From the NCBI GenBank assembly GCA_030427245.1, contig JAUHXA010000003.1, positions 62,001 through 126,000 of the forward strand: 64,000 bases of DNA, read 5' to 3'. A program made the translations under genes and the position numbers. How positions within the stretch are numbered: the first letter of the stretch is position 1; each line of letters opens with the position of its first letter. Positions 32,770 to 40,794 of the stretch are shown here, piece after piece. The stretch comes from Bacteroidia bacterium. GTDB lineage: Bacteria; Bacteroidota; Bacteroidia; Chitinophagales; UBA2359. The notes beneath the pieces were generated by a model. It saw nothing but the letters and a program-made list of their open reading frames with translations, made no database searches and was not told the origin of the DNA.

Positions 32770-34665
32770 ATGAAAGATAATCTCTTATGGGTATATTTAT
32801 TGTTATTCCCTGTTACCATCTTTGCTCAATCTGATTTCAATGTTTCCATTCCGAGCACACATTATCAAGTGACTTTTCCCAATGCAATCCATCATGAAGC
32901 CGAAATCAGCATCGTTTATAAGCACTTGCCAGATACTCCTCTAACCGTAACAATGAGTTCTTCTTCACCTGGGCGCTATGCGATTCATCATTTTGGAAAA
33001 AATGTCTATAATGTAAAAGCCTTCAATGGAGAGAACGAACCTTTGAACATCACTCGAATTGAACCAGAGTCTTGGCAAATAACAAAACACGAAGGCACTG
33101 TAAAAGTTCAGTACACCTTGTTTGCGAATCGGGCAGACGGGACTTATGCCAAAATTGACGACACTCATGCACACCTCAACATACCTGCTACCTTTATGTG
33201 GGCAAAGGGACTGGAGCAATTTCCGATTACTATTCAATTTGAAGCACCTACTAATAGTCAATGGAAAGTAGCGACTCAACTGAAAGCCACCTCTCATCCC
33301 TTTATTTTTAAAGCTCCTAACCTCGCTTATTTTATGGACAGCCCTATCAAATTGAGCGATTACAGCTTGAGGGAGTGGTCGGTCCAAAACCCAGATGGTA
33401 AAAAGCTGAACTTGAGGTTGGCTGTCACTCACAATACATCTGAGAAAATTATTGACAATTTTGCAAAGGCGGTCAAGAAAGTAGTGTTAGAACAACAGGC
33501 TATTTATGGTGAGTTACCAAACTATGACTTTGACAGTTATACATTTATATGTGATTACAGAACAGGAATTCATGGAGATGGAATGGAGCATAGAAACTCT
33601 ACTATGCTTACTTCAGGTGACAATTTAACCTACAATATGGCTTTTCTGATGGGAACTGTTTCGCATGAGTTTTTTCACTGTTGGAATGTAGAACGACTTC
33701 GACCAGCTTCGTTAGAACCTTTTGATTTTGAAGGAGCTAATATGTGCAATGAATTGTGGTTTGCAGAAGGATTCACTTCTTACTACGATGATTTGGTGCT
33801 GTGCAGGGCGGGAATTCACACTTTGGATGATTATACTGCGAAGTTAACTACCGAACTCAACTATGTATTGAATCAACCTGCCACAGGTTTGTATTCGGCA
33901 GTCGACATGAGTCAGCGTGCTCTTTTTGTAGATGCGGCTAGTTTTATGGATGAAACAAACTTTCAAAATTGCCATACGTCCTATTATCCGTTTGGCAGTG
34001 TGATTGGATTGGCTCTTGATTTGCAGCTTAGAAGCACTTTCAACAATGTCACTTTGGACGACTATATGCATATTCTTTGGCAAAAATATGGCAAAAAAGA
34101 AATCCCTTTTACAAGCCAAGACTTAGAGAATGTGCTAGCGGAGTTGACCAAAGAGAAAGGTTTTGCAGAATCTTTTTTTGATAGTTATATTTATGGCACT
34201 GCGGTTAATGATTACAAAACTCTTCTCGGAAATGTGGGTCTGTTGTTACAGAAAAAATATCCCAATCAGCCTTACTTAAATCGCTGTGTACTTTCTTTCA
34301 AAAAAGAACAAGGTTTTGAAATCACGTCTGGAACAGTCAAAGGAAGTCCGTTATACAATGCGGGTTTGGACATAGGTGACATTGTTACTTCAATAGATGG
34401 AGTGCCATTGAAGGAGGTTCAATCCCTTCAAAAAATATTAAAATCACATGAAGTAGGAGATAATATTGAAGTAAGCTATTTGCATCACGGCATTTCCTAT
34501 AAGGCAAATGTTGAATTAGCAGAAGATTATCATTTGGAGGTGACTACGTATGAGCAGGCAGGACAACAGCTAAGCAATAAAATCAAAAAAATGAGGACTG
34601 ATTGGTTGTCTTCAAAAATAAGTGCAGCTCAAAAAGAATCACTATTGTTGGATGAAAATCGATAA
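32770..34665 (+). CDS. M61-family (glycyl) aminopeptidase with PDZ domain
   Basis: A 631-residue zinc peptidase. The ATG at 32770 gives a clean signal peptide (MKDNLLWVYLLLFPVTIFAQ). The N-terminal beta domain covers about 20-190. The catalytic domain has the zinc motif SHEFFHCWNVERLRP near residue 298 and the downstream LWFAEGFTSYYDDL with the third ligand. A PDZ domain lies at about 520-590 (GSPLYNAGLDIGDIVTSIDG). Family members cleave N-terminal Gly/Ala from peptides. The signal peptide places it in the periplasm or outside. A TTG codon 45 bases upstream would spoil the signal peptide and was not used. Confidence 0.92.
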   Translation: MKDNLLWVYLLLFPVTIFAQSDFNVSIPSTHYQVTFPNAIHHEAEISIVYKHLPDTPLTVTMSSSSPGRYAIHHFGKNVYNVKAFNGENEPLNITRIEPESWQITKHEGTVKVQYTLFANRADGTYAKIDDTHAHLNIPATFMWAKGLEQFPITIQFEAPTNSQWKVATQLKATSHPFIFKAPNLAYFMDSPIKLSDYSLREWSVQNPDGKKLNLRLAVTHNTSEKIIDNFAKAVKKVVLEQQAIYGELPNYDFDSYTFICDYRTGIHGDGMEHRNSTMLTSGDNLTYNMAFLMGTVSHEFFHCWNVERLRPASLEPFDFEGANMCNELWFAEGFTSYYDDLVLCRAGIHTLDDYTAKLTTELNYVLNQPATGLYSAVDMSQRALFVDAASFMDETNFQNCHTSYYPFGSVIGLALDLQLRSTFNNVTLDDYMHILWQKYGKKEIPFTSQDLENVLAELTKEKGFAESFFDSYIYGTAVNDYKTLLGNVGLLLQKKYPNQPYLNRCVLSFKKEQGFEITSGTVKGSPLYNAGLDIGDIVTSIDGVPLKEVQSLQKILKSHEVGDNIEVSYLHHGISYKANVELAEDYHLEVTTYEQAGQQLSNKIKKMRTDWLSSKISAAQKESLLLDENR

Positions 34666-34673
34666 TTGTTTTA

Positions 34674-34796
34674 AGTAAGGGTAAAAAAATAACTCCTCGT
34701 TTTCTTTTGCTAACATACCCCATCCCCCACCGAGAAATCGGGGCAGGCTTTTCAAAAGGGGAATATTGGTCGATGAGTTATTTTTTCTTTTTTACT
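34674..34796 (+). repeat. Dispersed inverted-repeat element R1, copy 2
   Basis: 123 bases, differing from the copy at 44991-45113 at one position only. The 16-base arms AAAAAATAACTCCTCG (34684) and CGATGAGTTATTTTTT (34771) pair with one mismatch. Inside is a small CCGA-GAAA-TCGG hairpin (34730). It begins 9 bases after the M61 peptidase stop. Confidence 0.82.
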
Positions 34797-34833
34797 AACG
34801 AGAAGCAAGATTTTAATTTATTGAAGAAAAAGG

Positions 34834-34861
34834 AAAACCACTGACAAAAATCAGTGGTTTT
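34834..34861. terminator. Bidirectional terminator
   Basis: Stem AAAACCACTGA / TCAGTGGTTTT, loop CAAAAA, T-rich on both strands, between the convergent M61 peptidase and second sigma gene. With repeat R1 copy 2 it fills most of the 314-base gap. Confidence 0.8.
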
Positions 34862-34979
34862 CTTGCTTAAACTTATTACTCAATTGGTCTACCGAATGTT
34901 AAGACTTAAATTGGTCTCACAGCTTAATCGTGATAGCCCTTAGACTATTTATAAATGTGTGTGTGCATGTGTATAGGTT

Positions 34980-35555
34980 TCACCTAACAAACTCTTTGTC
35001 GTACAGGTGAGCGATTTTTCTTTTTGCTCTTAAAAGGCGCATTTTGATAGCGCTTTCAGCCAAGCCATATTTGTCCATGAGTTCTTTTAAAGAATAACCT
35101 TGAAGATATTTCAATTCAAGCATTTCTCTGGTTTCTCCTGTAAAACGACTCAATAATTTTTGGACACGTTGAAAACGCAGATAATCTTCATCTTTGTATT
35201 CTTCGTAGGCTAGTTGTTTGGCTGTTTCCATTTGGGTTTCCAAAGAGACCTCTGCTCTCTTTTTCTTACTTCTCACATAATCCACACAACTGTTGTAAGT
35301 AATGCGATATAACCAACTCGAAAAAGCAGATTTGCTTTGAAAGGTAGATACTTTGCGGAGAGCCTTTACCAAAATATCTTGTGTCAAATCAAAAGCTTTG
35401 TCTTTATCTTTTGTGAATGTCAAGCACTTATGATAAACTTTTCGATAATAACGGCTGTAAATTACTGCAAGGCACTCGTCGCTTTTAGTTGTTTTGTAAG
35501 TTGATAATAGCTCTTCGTCAGAAAGTTTCTCTAATTCCAAAGTTGAGTTGGGCAT
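34980..35555 (-). CDS. ECF-type RNA polymerase sigma factor (second in window)
   Basis: A 191-residue sigma-70 family protein with the ECF layout. Region 2 is seen as VIYSRYYRKVYHKCLTF and DKAFDLTQDILVKALRKV, then SAFSSWLYRITYNSCVDYVR (the -10 recognition helix). Region 4 has LSRFTGETREMLELKYLQG and SLKELMDKYGLAESAIKMRL, the helix-turn-helix. It is about as different from the sigma factor at 4725 as any two ECF families. No anti-sigma gene adjoins it. The start MPNSTLELEK fits homologues. A good -7 box lies about 100 bases upstream. Confidence 0.92.
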   Translation of the reverse strand: MPNSTLELEKLSDEELLSTYKTTKSDECLAVIYSRYYRKVYHKCLTFTKDKDKAFDLTQDILVKALRKVSTFQSKSAFSSWLYRITYNSCVDYVRSKKKRAEVSLETQMETAKQLAYEEYKDEDYLRFQRVQKLLSRFTGETREMLELKYLQGYSLKELMDKYGLAESAIKMRLLRAKRKIAHLYDKEFVR

Positions 35556-36103
35556 ATAATAGATTTATGGTTAGTGAAAAGTTTAATAAGTTACTGTTTT
35601 TAATATATAAAAAGAGTAGTGAGTATCTATATTTGTTTTGACTTTTTTTTGTACTGCAAAGTTAAGGCGAAACAAAAGGGCAGGAAACAGCAAAAAAACG
35701 TATTTTTCAAAAACGGTAAAACCCCTAGAAAGTAGGCATTTTACCTATCCTCCTTGTTTGTCAAAAAAAGGACAAGCTAAAAAGAAAACACTCATCCAAA
35801 ATGGTAGTAGTTTCGTAGATTCATAGATAATAAAAAATAGGAGGCAGGAAGTTTTACTTTATTGAGGGGAAGAAGTTTTCCAACACTACATCATTAAAGT
35901 AGCGCCTAACTATCAGAAGGCTATGGTCCACATTCCTCCTAACAATCCTCTTACTAAAAGTCCAACATATTCAAGTTTTTTTCTTTTTTGAAGCTTTAAC
36001 TCAATATGGAATCGTTTTTGTATTATAGGGTGCGTAACCGAAAGGAAACTATTCAACTTCACAAATTTTGATTAATTTAATTAAAACTCAAATCCAATAA
36101 GCT
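35556..36103. other. Divergent intergenic region between sigma factor and peptide gene
   Basis: A 548-base region that must hold the promoters of the minus-strand sigma gene and the plus-strand double-glycine peptide. A -7 box for the former lies at 35657-35664. A short plus-strand frame (35638-35826) has no protein-like features. No other structure is recognised. Confidence 0.5.
35657..35664 (-). promoter_or_regulatory. TAnnTTTG -7 box for the second sigma gene
   Basis: On the minus strand TAACTTTG is an exact consensus match, predicting transcription start near 35650 and a leader of about 95 bases. Confidence 0.45.
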
Positions 36104-36274
36104 ATGAAAAACATTAAACTTTCTGAATTAAAGCAACTAAATAGTGTAAAAGAGGTATCAAATTCCAAAATGACCGATCTGAAAGGCGGTAGCTGCCACA
36201 AACCTCCAGTAATAAAACTTATATGGGGTATTATTCAGAATGGCTTAGGTTTTATTCCTCCTCCAGGCATTTAA
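36104..36274 (+). CDS. Double-glycine leader peptide (bacteriocin- or pheromone-like precursor)
   Basis: A 56-codon gene, short enough to be missed by standard gene calling. It begins MKNIKLSELKQLNSVKE. The leader ends ...SKMTDLKGG at residue 29, with hydrophobic residues at -4 (Leu), -7 (Met), -12 (Val) and -15 (Val) before the GG site. This is the canonical pattern recognised by C39-peptidase ABC exporters. The predicted 27-residue product begins SCHKPPVIKLIWG and ends GFIPPPGI; it has one cysteine and is hydrophobic and proline-rich. A strong terminator follows at 36356, so it is its own transcription unit. No exporter or modifying enzyme lies in the window. The next gene is a sensor kinase. 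Role (bacteriocin, signal or modified peptide) unknown. Confidence 0.72.
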   Translation: MKNIKLSELKQLNSVKEVSNSKMTDLKGGSCHKPPVIKLIWGIIQNGLGFIPPPGI

Positions 36275-36355
36275 AAGGCAATACATCATTGCTATTACAT
36301 TGTCATGAGATTAATTCTTGGTCATACGAATAATTGACGTAAAGTAAACCATCTT

Positions 36356-36402
36356 AAATGCCAACTATCATGTGATTCTAACCTGAAGTTGGCATTTTTT
36401 TT
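36356..36402 (+). terminator. Rho-independent terminator after the peptide gene
   Basis: Stem AAATGCCAACT / AGTTGGCATTT, 20-base loop, then a run of T (TTTTTTTTG). It isolates the peptide gene from the downstream kinase. Confidence 0.85.
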
Positions 36403-36476
36403 GTTTATAACTAAATATATCGATTGCTATGAATCAATGAATTCCATATAAATACCCATATGTTCCAATTTATTTT

Positions 36477-38549
36477 ATGAAAAGTTTTAAGTCATACATA
36501 TACATCCTATTCTGCTTCTTTTTAACTTCCTGTCTATTCGCTGATACCCCTTCAATAGACAGCCTATCAACTGCTTTGATAGCTGTTGGAGAAAATGAGA
36601 AAGACGAATTTCTAACTATTTTTGAAGAAATTAAACAACTAAAACTTAAGAAAGAAGAATTATTGGAAGTCGAAACAAGCCTTCAAAATGCGATTCTGAC
36701 GGCCCAAAAATTTGAAAATTTTTCTAAATCAAGTAAACTCCACGCTCTCCTATCTAATATTCATATACTACTCAATGCCAATGAAAAAGCCTACCAATCT
36801 CTTCAAAAGTCCATTCAAATAGGTAAGAATATACTATCTAAAAAAGAACAGATTTCTATTTTGAAGCGCATTGCAGAATTATCATTGACAATGGGCAAAT
36901 ACGAAGAAGCTTATACCTATCGCCTTCAAGTCTTGAAGATGTATGAAGAATTGAACGACAAAACAGGAGTCTATTCTACCCTTTACAATATTGGTTCAAT
37001 TTTCTTCTACCAAGAAAACCTCCATCAAGCCTTATCATATTATCAACAATCCCAACAACTGGCAGTTTTAGCCAAAGACAGTGCTTTTTTGTACCGCAAT
37101 TTGGCTGCAATTGGTAGCGTCTATGGAGAAATAGGAGACAATGATAAGTCTCTGAATTACAATTTGAAGTCTTTGGAAATGGCCGAAAATATGAACTTTG
37201 ATATGGGAATAGCATATGCAGCCCACAATGTAGGTTTGAATTATGAAATCCTCGACTTGCCAGAAAAAGCTCTTGGGTACTTCAAACAGTCCCTTCAATT
37301 GATGCGTAAAATGGGTGACAAATTTGGAGAAGCCAACTGTTTGCAGGCCATCAGTGCGATTCATTCTCACAAGCAGGAATACCAAGAAGCAATCGAATAC
37401 TTAAATAAATCCCTTCACATCCTTCACCAATTGGGAGACCGCTCCCGAATCCGAGAAATATATTTGGATATGTCTCGAACCTACTTCAATGCTGGAAATG
37501 CAGTCAAGGCTTACGAGGTACAAAAAGGATACATTGAACTTCGAGATTCCTTGATTCAAGAAGAAGCCATGCAGCAAATGGCGAACTTGAAGCAAACCTA
37601 CGAATTGGAGAAAAAAGAGAGCGAAAAACAAATCGCTATTATGGAAGCAGAACAGCAGATGGAGCAGGTCTATCGTTATGCTTTTTTGGTGGGATTGAGC
37701 TTTCTATTGTTGGTCGCTTGGCTATTTTACAGCCGCTACCAAGAACAAACTTCGATGAACAAACTTTTGGCGCAAAAAAACGAAGAAATTCAACTCCAAA
37801 ACAACAAATTGGCTACCTCCAACCGAGAACTCGAACAGTTTGCCTACATTGCTTCCCACGATTTGAAGGAACCCCTACGAAACATTGGCGGTTTTACCAG
37901 CTTGCTCGAAAGACGCTATCTCAATGAGGAAGACGAAGATGCCAAAGATTTCATGAACTTTATTTCTTCTTCCGTCACACACATGCACAAACTCCTCACC
38001 GATTTGTTGATGTACTCCAGAATTGGGATGCAAAACGAGGAACACGAAGAAGAATATTTGCCTCTAAACGAAGTCGTTCAACAAGTTTGCAGCAATTACC
38101 AAACGAGCCTTAAAGAAAATGAGGCTAAAATAATTATTGACGATTTGCCTACTATCTATGGCAATCGCATACAGATGATACAGTTGTTTCAAAATCTGAT
38201 AGGCAATGCCATCAAATTTAGAGGAGAAGATAAGCCCGAAATCCACATTCACAGTGCCGAAAACTCCAAAGAATTTATTCTTTCGGTCAAAGACAATGGC
38301 ATCGGAATGGAACAGGAATACACCGACAAAATATTTGTGATTTTCCAAAGACTTCACAACCGAACCAAATATGAAGGTACAGGTATTGGTTTGGCTATCT
38401 GCAAAAAAATCGTAGAACAACACGAAGGGCGTATATGGGTAGAATCTCAATCGGGTAAAGGCAGCACTTTCTACTTTGCCATTCCCAAAGAAAAGAAAAC
38501 AGATCCCTTTTCGTTAAAAACGGCTCGTAAAGCAACGATTGAAGCTTAA
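36477..38549 (+). CDS. TPR-containing sensor histidine kinase (orphan)
   Basis: A 690-residue membrane kinase. A signal peptide or lipobox-like start (FFLTSCLFADTP) is followed by about seven tetratricopeptide repeats at 55-370 that would lie in the periplasm (for example LYNIGSIFFYQENLHQALSY). A membrane helix spans about 400-420 (YAFLVGLSFLLLVAWLF), with a coiled coil on either side. The kinase core has the H-box ASHDLKEPLRNIGG (His about 461), N-box QLFQNLIGNAIKFRG, G1 VKDNGIGM and G2 GTGIGLAICKKIVEQHEG. No receiver domain or neighbouring response regulator is present. Periplasmic TPRs suggest sensing of a protein or peptide ligand; the adjacent double-glycine peptide is a possible but unproven ligand. 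Confidence 0.92.
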   Translation: MKSFKSYIYILFCFFLTSCLFADTPSIDSLSTALIAVGENEKDEFLTIFEEIKQLKLKKEELLEVETSLQNAILTAQKFENFSKSSKLHALLSNIHILLNANEKAYQSLQKSIQIGKNILSKKEQISILKRIAELSLTMGKYEEAYTYRLQVLKMYEELNDKTGVYSTLYNIGSIFFYQENLHQALSYYQQSQQLAVLAKDSAFLYRNLAAIGSVYGEIGDNDKSLNYNLKSLEMAENMNFDMGIAYAAHNVGLNYEILDLPEKALGYFKQSLQLMRKMGDKFGEANCLQAISAIHSHKQEYQEAIEYLNKSLHILHQLGDRSRIREIYLDMSRTYFNAGNAVKAYEVQKGYIELRDSLIQEEAMQQMANLKQTYELEKKESEKQIAIMEAEQQMEQVYRYAFLVGLSFLLLVAWLFYSRYQEQTSMNKLLAQKNEEIQLQNNKLATSNRELEQFAYIASHDLKEPLRNIGGFTSLLERRYLNEEDEDAKDFMNFISSSVTHMHKLLTDLLMYSRIGMQNEEHEEEYLPLNEVVQQVCSNYQTSLKENEAKIIIDDLPTIYGNRIQMIQLFQNLIGNAIKFRGEDKPEIHIHSAENSKEFILSVKDNGIGMEQEYTDKIFVIFQRLHNRTKYEGTGIGLAICKKIVEQHEGRIWVESQSGKGSTFYFAIPKEKKTDPFSLKTARKATIEA

Positions 38550-38585
38550 AACAAATTAAGAATGTAATTCATAATTTGAAGTTCT

Positions 38586-39572
38586 TCATTGCTTCAATAT
38601 CTCCTTCAATTCCTCCTCCAACACCATCAATAAGCCCGAATCTATCAAACGAGGAGTCAAAATTTTCCAGTTTTCGTTTTTGGCAAACACTTCCTTAAAA
38701 ATCGGTAAGGCCTCCTTCAATCGGTCATTGTTTACCAAAGTAACCGCATGCCAATACTTCATCTCCTCATTATCAGGAAACATCTCCTCTGCCGACATAT
38801 ATTCCTTCATTGCCAAATCCATGTCACCATGTTCCACTGCCAAATCTCCCTTATTCATGTGTTCATACGCTCGATGAACCTTCAACACCCGCTTGATTTC
38901 TGTAATCGGATCCGCATGATCTTCCACTCTCAAGTCCACCAAACGGTCTTTCCAAACCTTGCCTGTTGATTCGCCTCGAACCACCAAAATGGCCGCCGAC
39001 TGTTTGCCACGAATGTCCCCTCCCACCGATTCTGCAGCTTCCAAAGCCGCCAACATACGCTCTGCCAAAGGTGCTTCGGTTTCTTCAAAAGCCGTTGCCA
39101 TCGCTCCCCAAACAGTTTCGTTGAGCATCATATTGGCCTGAACCGAATAGTGTTTCCCCTCAATATGCCCTGCCGCTTGAATGCAGTTTTTGCCTGTATG
39201 AGCAGCCACTTCTCCCCTATTATTCAACAATGCCACTTGCCGAACCGCTTGCCCTTCGTCTGCCGCCAACATGCTTTCCAGAGCTTGTTTGGGCGACAAT
39301 CCCACTTTCATCAGCGCCAAACCCTGTGGCCCAAAATCAGGGTTCACAAAAGACTGTGTAGCCACTACGCCCACACCTGCCTCGCCCCAAGTCACCAAAG
39401 TTCCAACCGAAAACCAATGCGATTGAACCGCCACTCCCATTTCGCCCGTTTTTTCGTCATATGCTACAATCGAATATGTATGCGCCAAGGGTTGAGAACC
39501 ATAGAAGGTTTGTGATTTTGTAGTAGTCATGGTGATGGTTAGCAATAAAAGAGTGATGGAAAAATATTTCAT
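38586..39572 (-). CDS. DUF1028 (Ntn-hydrolase-like) exported protein with TPR tail
   Basis: A 328-residue protein. The ATG at 39572 gives a signal peptide (MKYFSITLLLLTITMTTTKS); an upstream TTG does not. Residues about 27-225 are the DUF1028 domain (HTYSIVAYDEKTGEMGVAVQ, GEAGVGVVATQSFVNPDFG, RGKQSAAILVV), a fold related to N-terminal-nucleophile hydrolases. A TPR-like helical segment closes the protein (AYEHMNKGDLAVEHGDMDLA). The biochemical function of the family is not established. It is divergent from the CoA-transferase gene. Confidence 0.88.
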   Translation of the reverse strand: MKYFSITLLLLTITMTTTKSQTFYGSQPLAHTYSIVAYDEKTGEMGVAVQSHWFSVGTLVTWGEAGVGVVATQSFVNPDFGPQGLALMKVGLSPKQALESMLAADEGQAVRQVALLNNRGEVAAHTGKNCIQAAGHIEGKHYSVQANMMLNETVWGAMATAFEETEAPLAERMLAALEAAESVGGDIRGKQSAAILVVRGESTGKVWKDRLVDLRVEDHADPITEIKRVLKVHRAYEHMNKGDLAVEHGDMDLAMKEYMSAEEMFPDNEEMKYWHAVTLVNNDRLKEALPIFKEVFAKNENWKILTPRLIDSGLLMVLEEELKEILKQ

Positions 39573-39703
39573 GTTGAATTGTTTATTTTGCAAAATTATT
39601 CACAAAATAAACAATTCTTCCAAAAAGTACACTTTACGAAGCCTCAATCTAATGTGAACTTTAGTTGAAGTAACATTCATTTTACATTTACAAAACAACA
39701 ATA

Positions 39704-40789
39704 ATGGGACCACTCAAAGGAATTAAAATCATAGAAATGGGCGGACTAGGCCCAGGACCATTTGCAGGTATGATGCTTGCGGATATGGGCGCAGAAATCA
39801 TCTTGGTAGAAAGAAAAACCGACCCCAGAAAAAATAGATTTCCCGACTGCAATCGCAGAGGAAAACGTTCTATAGCCCTGAACCTCAAAGACCCCAAAGG
39901 TATAGAAACGCTCCTTCAATTGGTCGAAAAAGCAGATGTACTATTCGAAGGATTTCGTCCAGGAGTCATGGAGCGATTGGGCATTGGGCCAGAAGTCTGT
40001 ATGGCCAGAAACCCAAAACTAATCTATGGACGCATGACCGGCTGGGGACAGACAGGGCCACTTGCCCATGCAGCAGGACACGACATCAACTACATATCCT
40101 TGACAGGAGCTTTGGGAGCTATCGGGCCTAAAAATGGAAAACCCGTACCTCCTCTAAATTTAGTTGGTGACTATGGCGGAGGTGCCATGTTTTTGGTGAC
40201 TGGTATTTTGGCAGCTTTATTGGAATCGCAAAAATCGGGTAAAGGGCAGGTAATAGATGTAGCCATGACCGACGGTTCGGCGGTATTGATGTCCATCTTC
40301 AATTCGCTGCACGCTATGGGAATATGGAAACCAAGTCGTGGCTCAAATTGGTTGGATTCAGGAACACATTACTACGATACCTACCAAACCAAGGATGGCA
40401 AATACATTTCCATTGGCTCTATTGAACCCCAATTTTATCAGCTACTTTTGGAGACCTTGGGACTGGATGCCAAAGAATTTGCAGCCCAAAACAATCCCAA
40501 AAAATGGGAGGAATACAAGGCAAAATTTGAAGCAATTTTCAAAACCAAAACAAGAAATGAATGGTGCGACATTATGGAAGGAACAGATATATGTTTTGCC
40601 CCCGTTTTGGACTTTTTGGAAGCTCAACAGCATCCTCACAATGTAGAACGCAAAACTTATATCAAGATAGATAACATCGTTCAACCTGCTCCTGCTCCCA
40701 GATTTAGTCGCACCATTTCGGAAATACAATCGGGTTCCCCTGCTGCAGGAGAGCATACAGAGGAAATACTAAAGGATTGGCTTAGATAG
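39704..40789 (+). CDS. Class III CoA-transferase / alpha-methylacyl-CoA racemase family protein
   Basis: A 361-residue CaiB/BaiF family protein. The N-terminal LKGIKIIEMGGLGPGPFAGM and MGAEIILVER, followed by NRRGKRSIALNLKDPKG, are the standard CoA-binding segments. GHDINYISLTGALGAIG follows near residue 127, and the catalytic aspartate is expected in VGDYGGGAMFLVTG, near residue 151. The overall order is that of alpha-methylacyl-CoA racemases, which epimerise 2-methyl-branched acyl-CoA, but CoA-transferase activity cannot be excluded from sequence. It ends 5 bases before the convergent PL6 gene stop, so no terminator space exists between them. Confidence 0.9.
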   Translation: MGPLKGIKIIEMGGLGPGPFAGMMLADMGAEIILVERKTDPRKNRFPDCNRRGKRSIALNLKDPKGIETLLQLVEKADVLFEGFRPGVMERLGIGPEVCMARNPKLIYGRMTGWGQTGPLAHAAGHDINYISLTGALGAIGPKNGKPVPPLNLVGDYGGGAMFLVTGILAALLESQKSGKGQVIDVAMTDGSAVLMSIFNSLHAMGIWKPSRGSNWLDSGTHYYDTYQTKDGKYISIGSIEPQFYQLLLETLGLDAKEFAAQNNPKKWEEYKAKFEAIFKTKTRNEWCDIMEGTDICFAPVLDFLEAQQHPHNVERKTYIKIDNIVQPAPAPRFSRTISEIQSGSPAAGEHTEEILKDWLR

Positions 40790-40794
40790 AACTT

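Noticed and set aside
35638-35826. 62-codon frame in the sigma-peptide intergenic region
   Set aside because: The start lies over the predicted promoter of the minus-strand sigma gene; the sequence is Lys/Thr-rich without recognisable features.
36477-38549. Complete two-component system
   Set aside because: No response regulator is adjacent and the kinase has no receiver domain.
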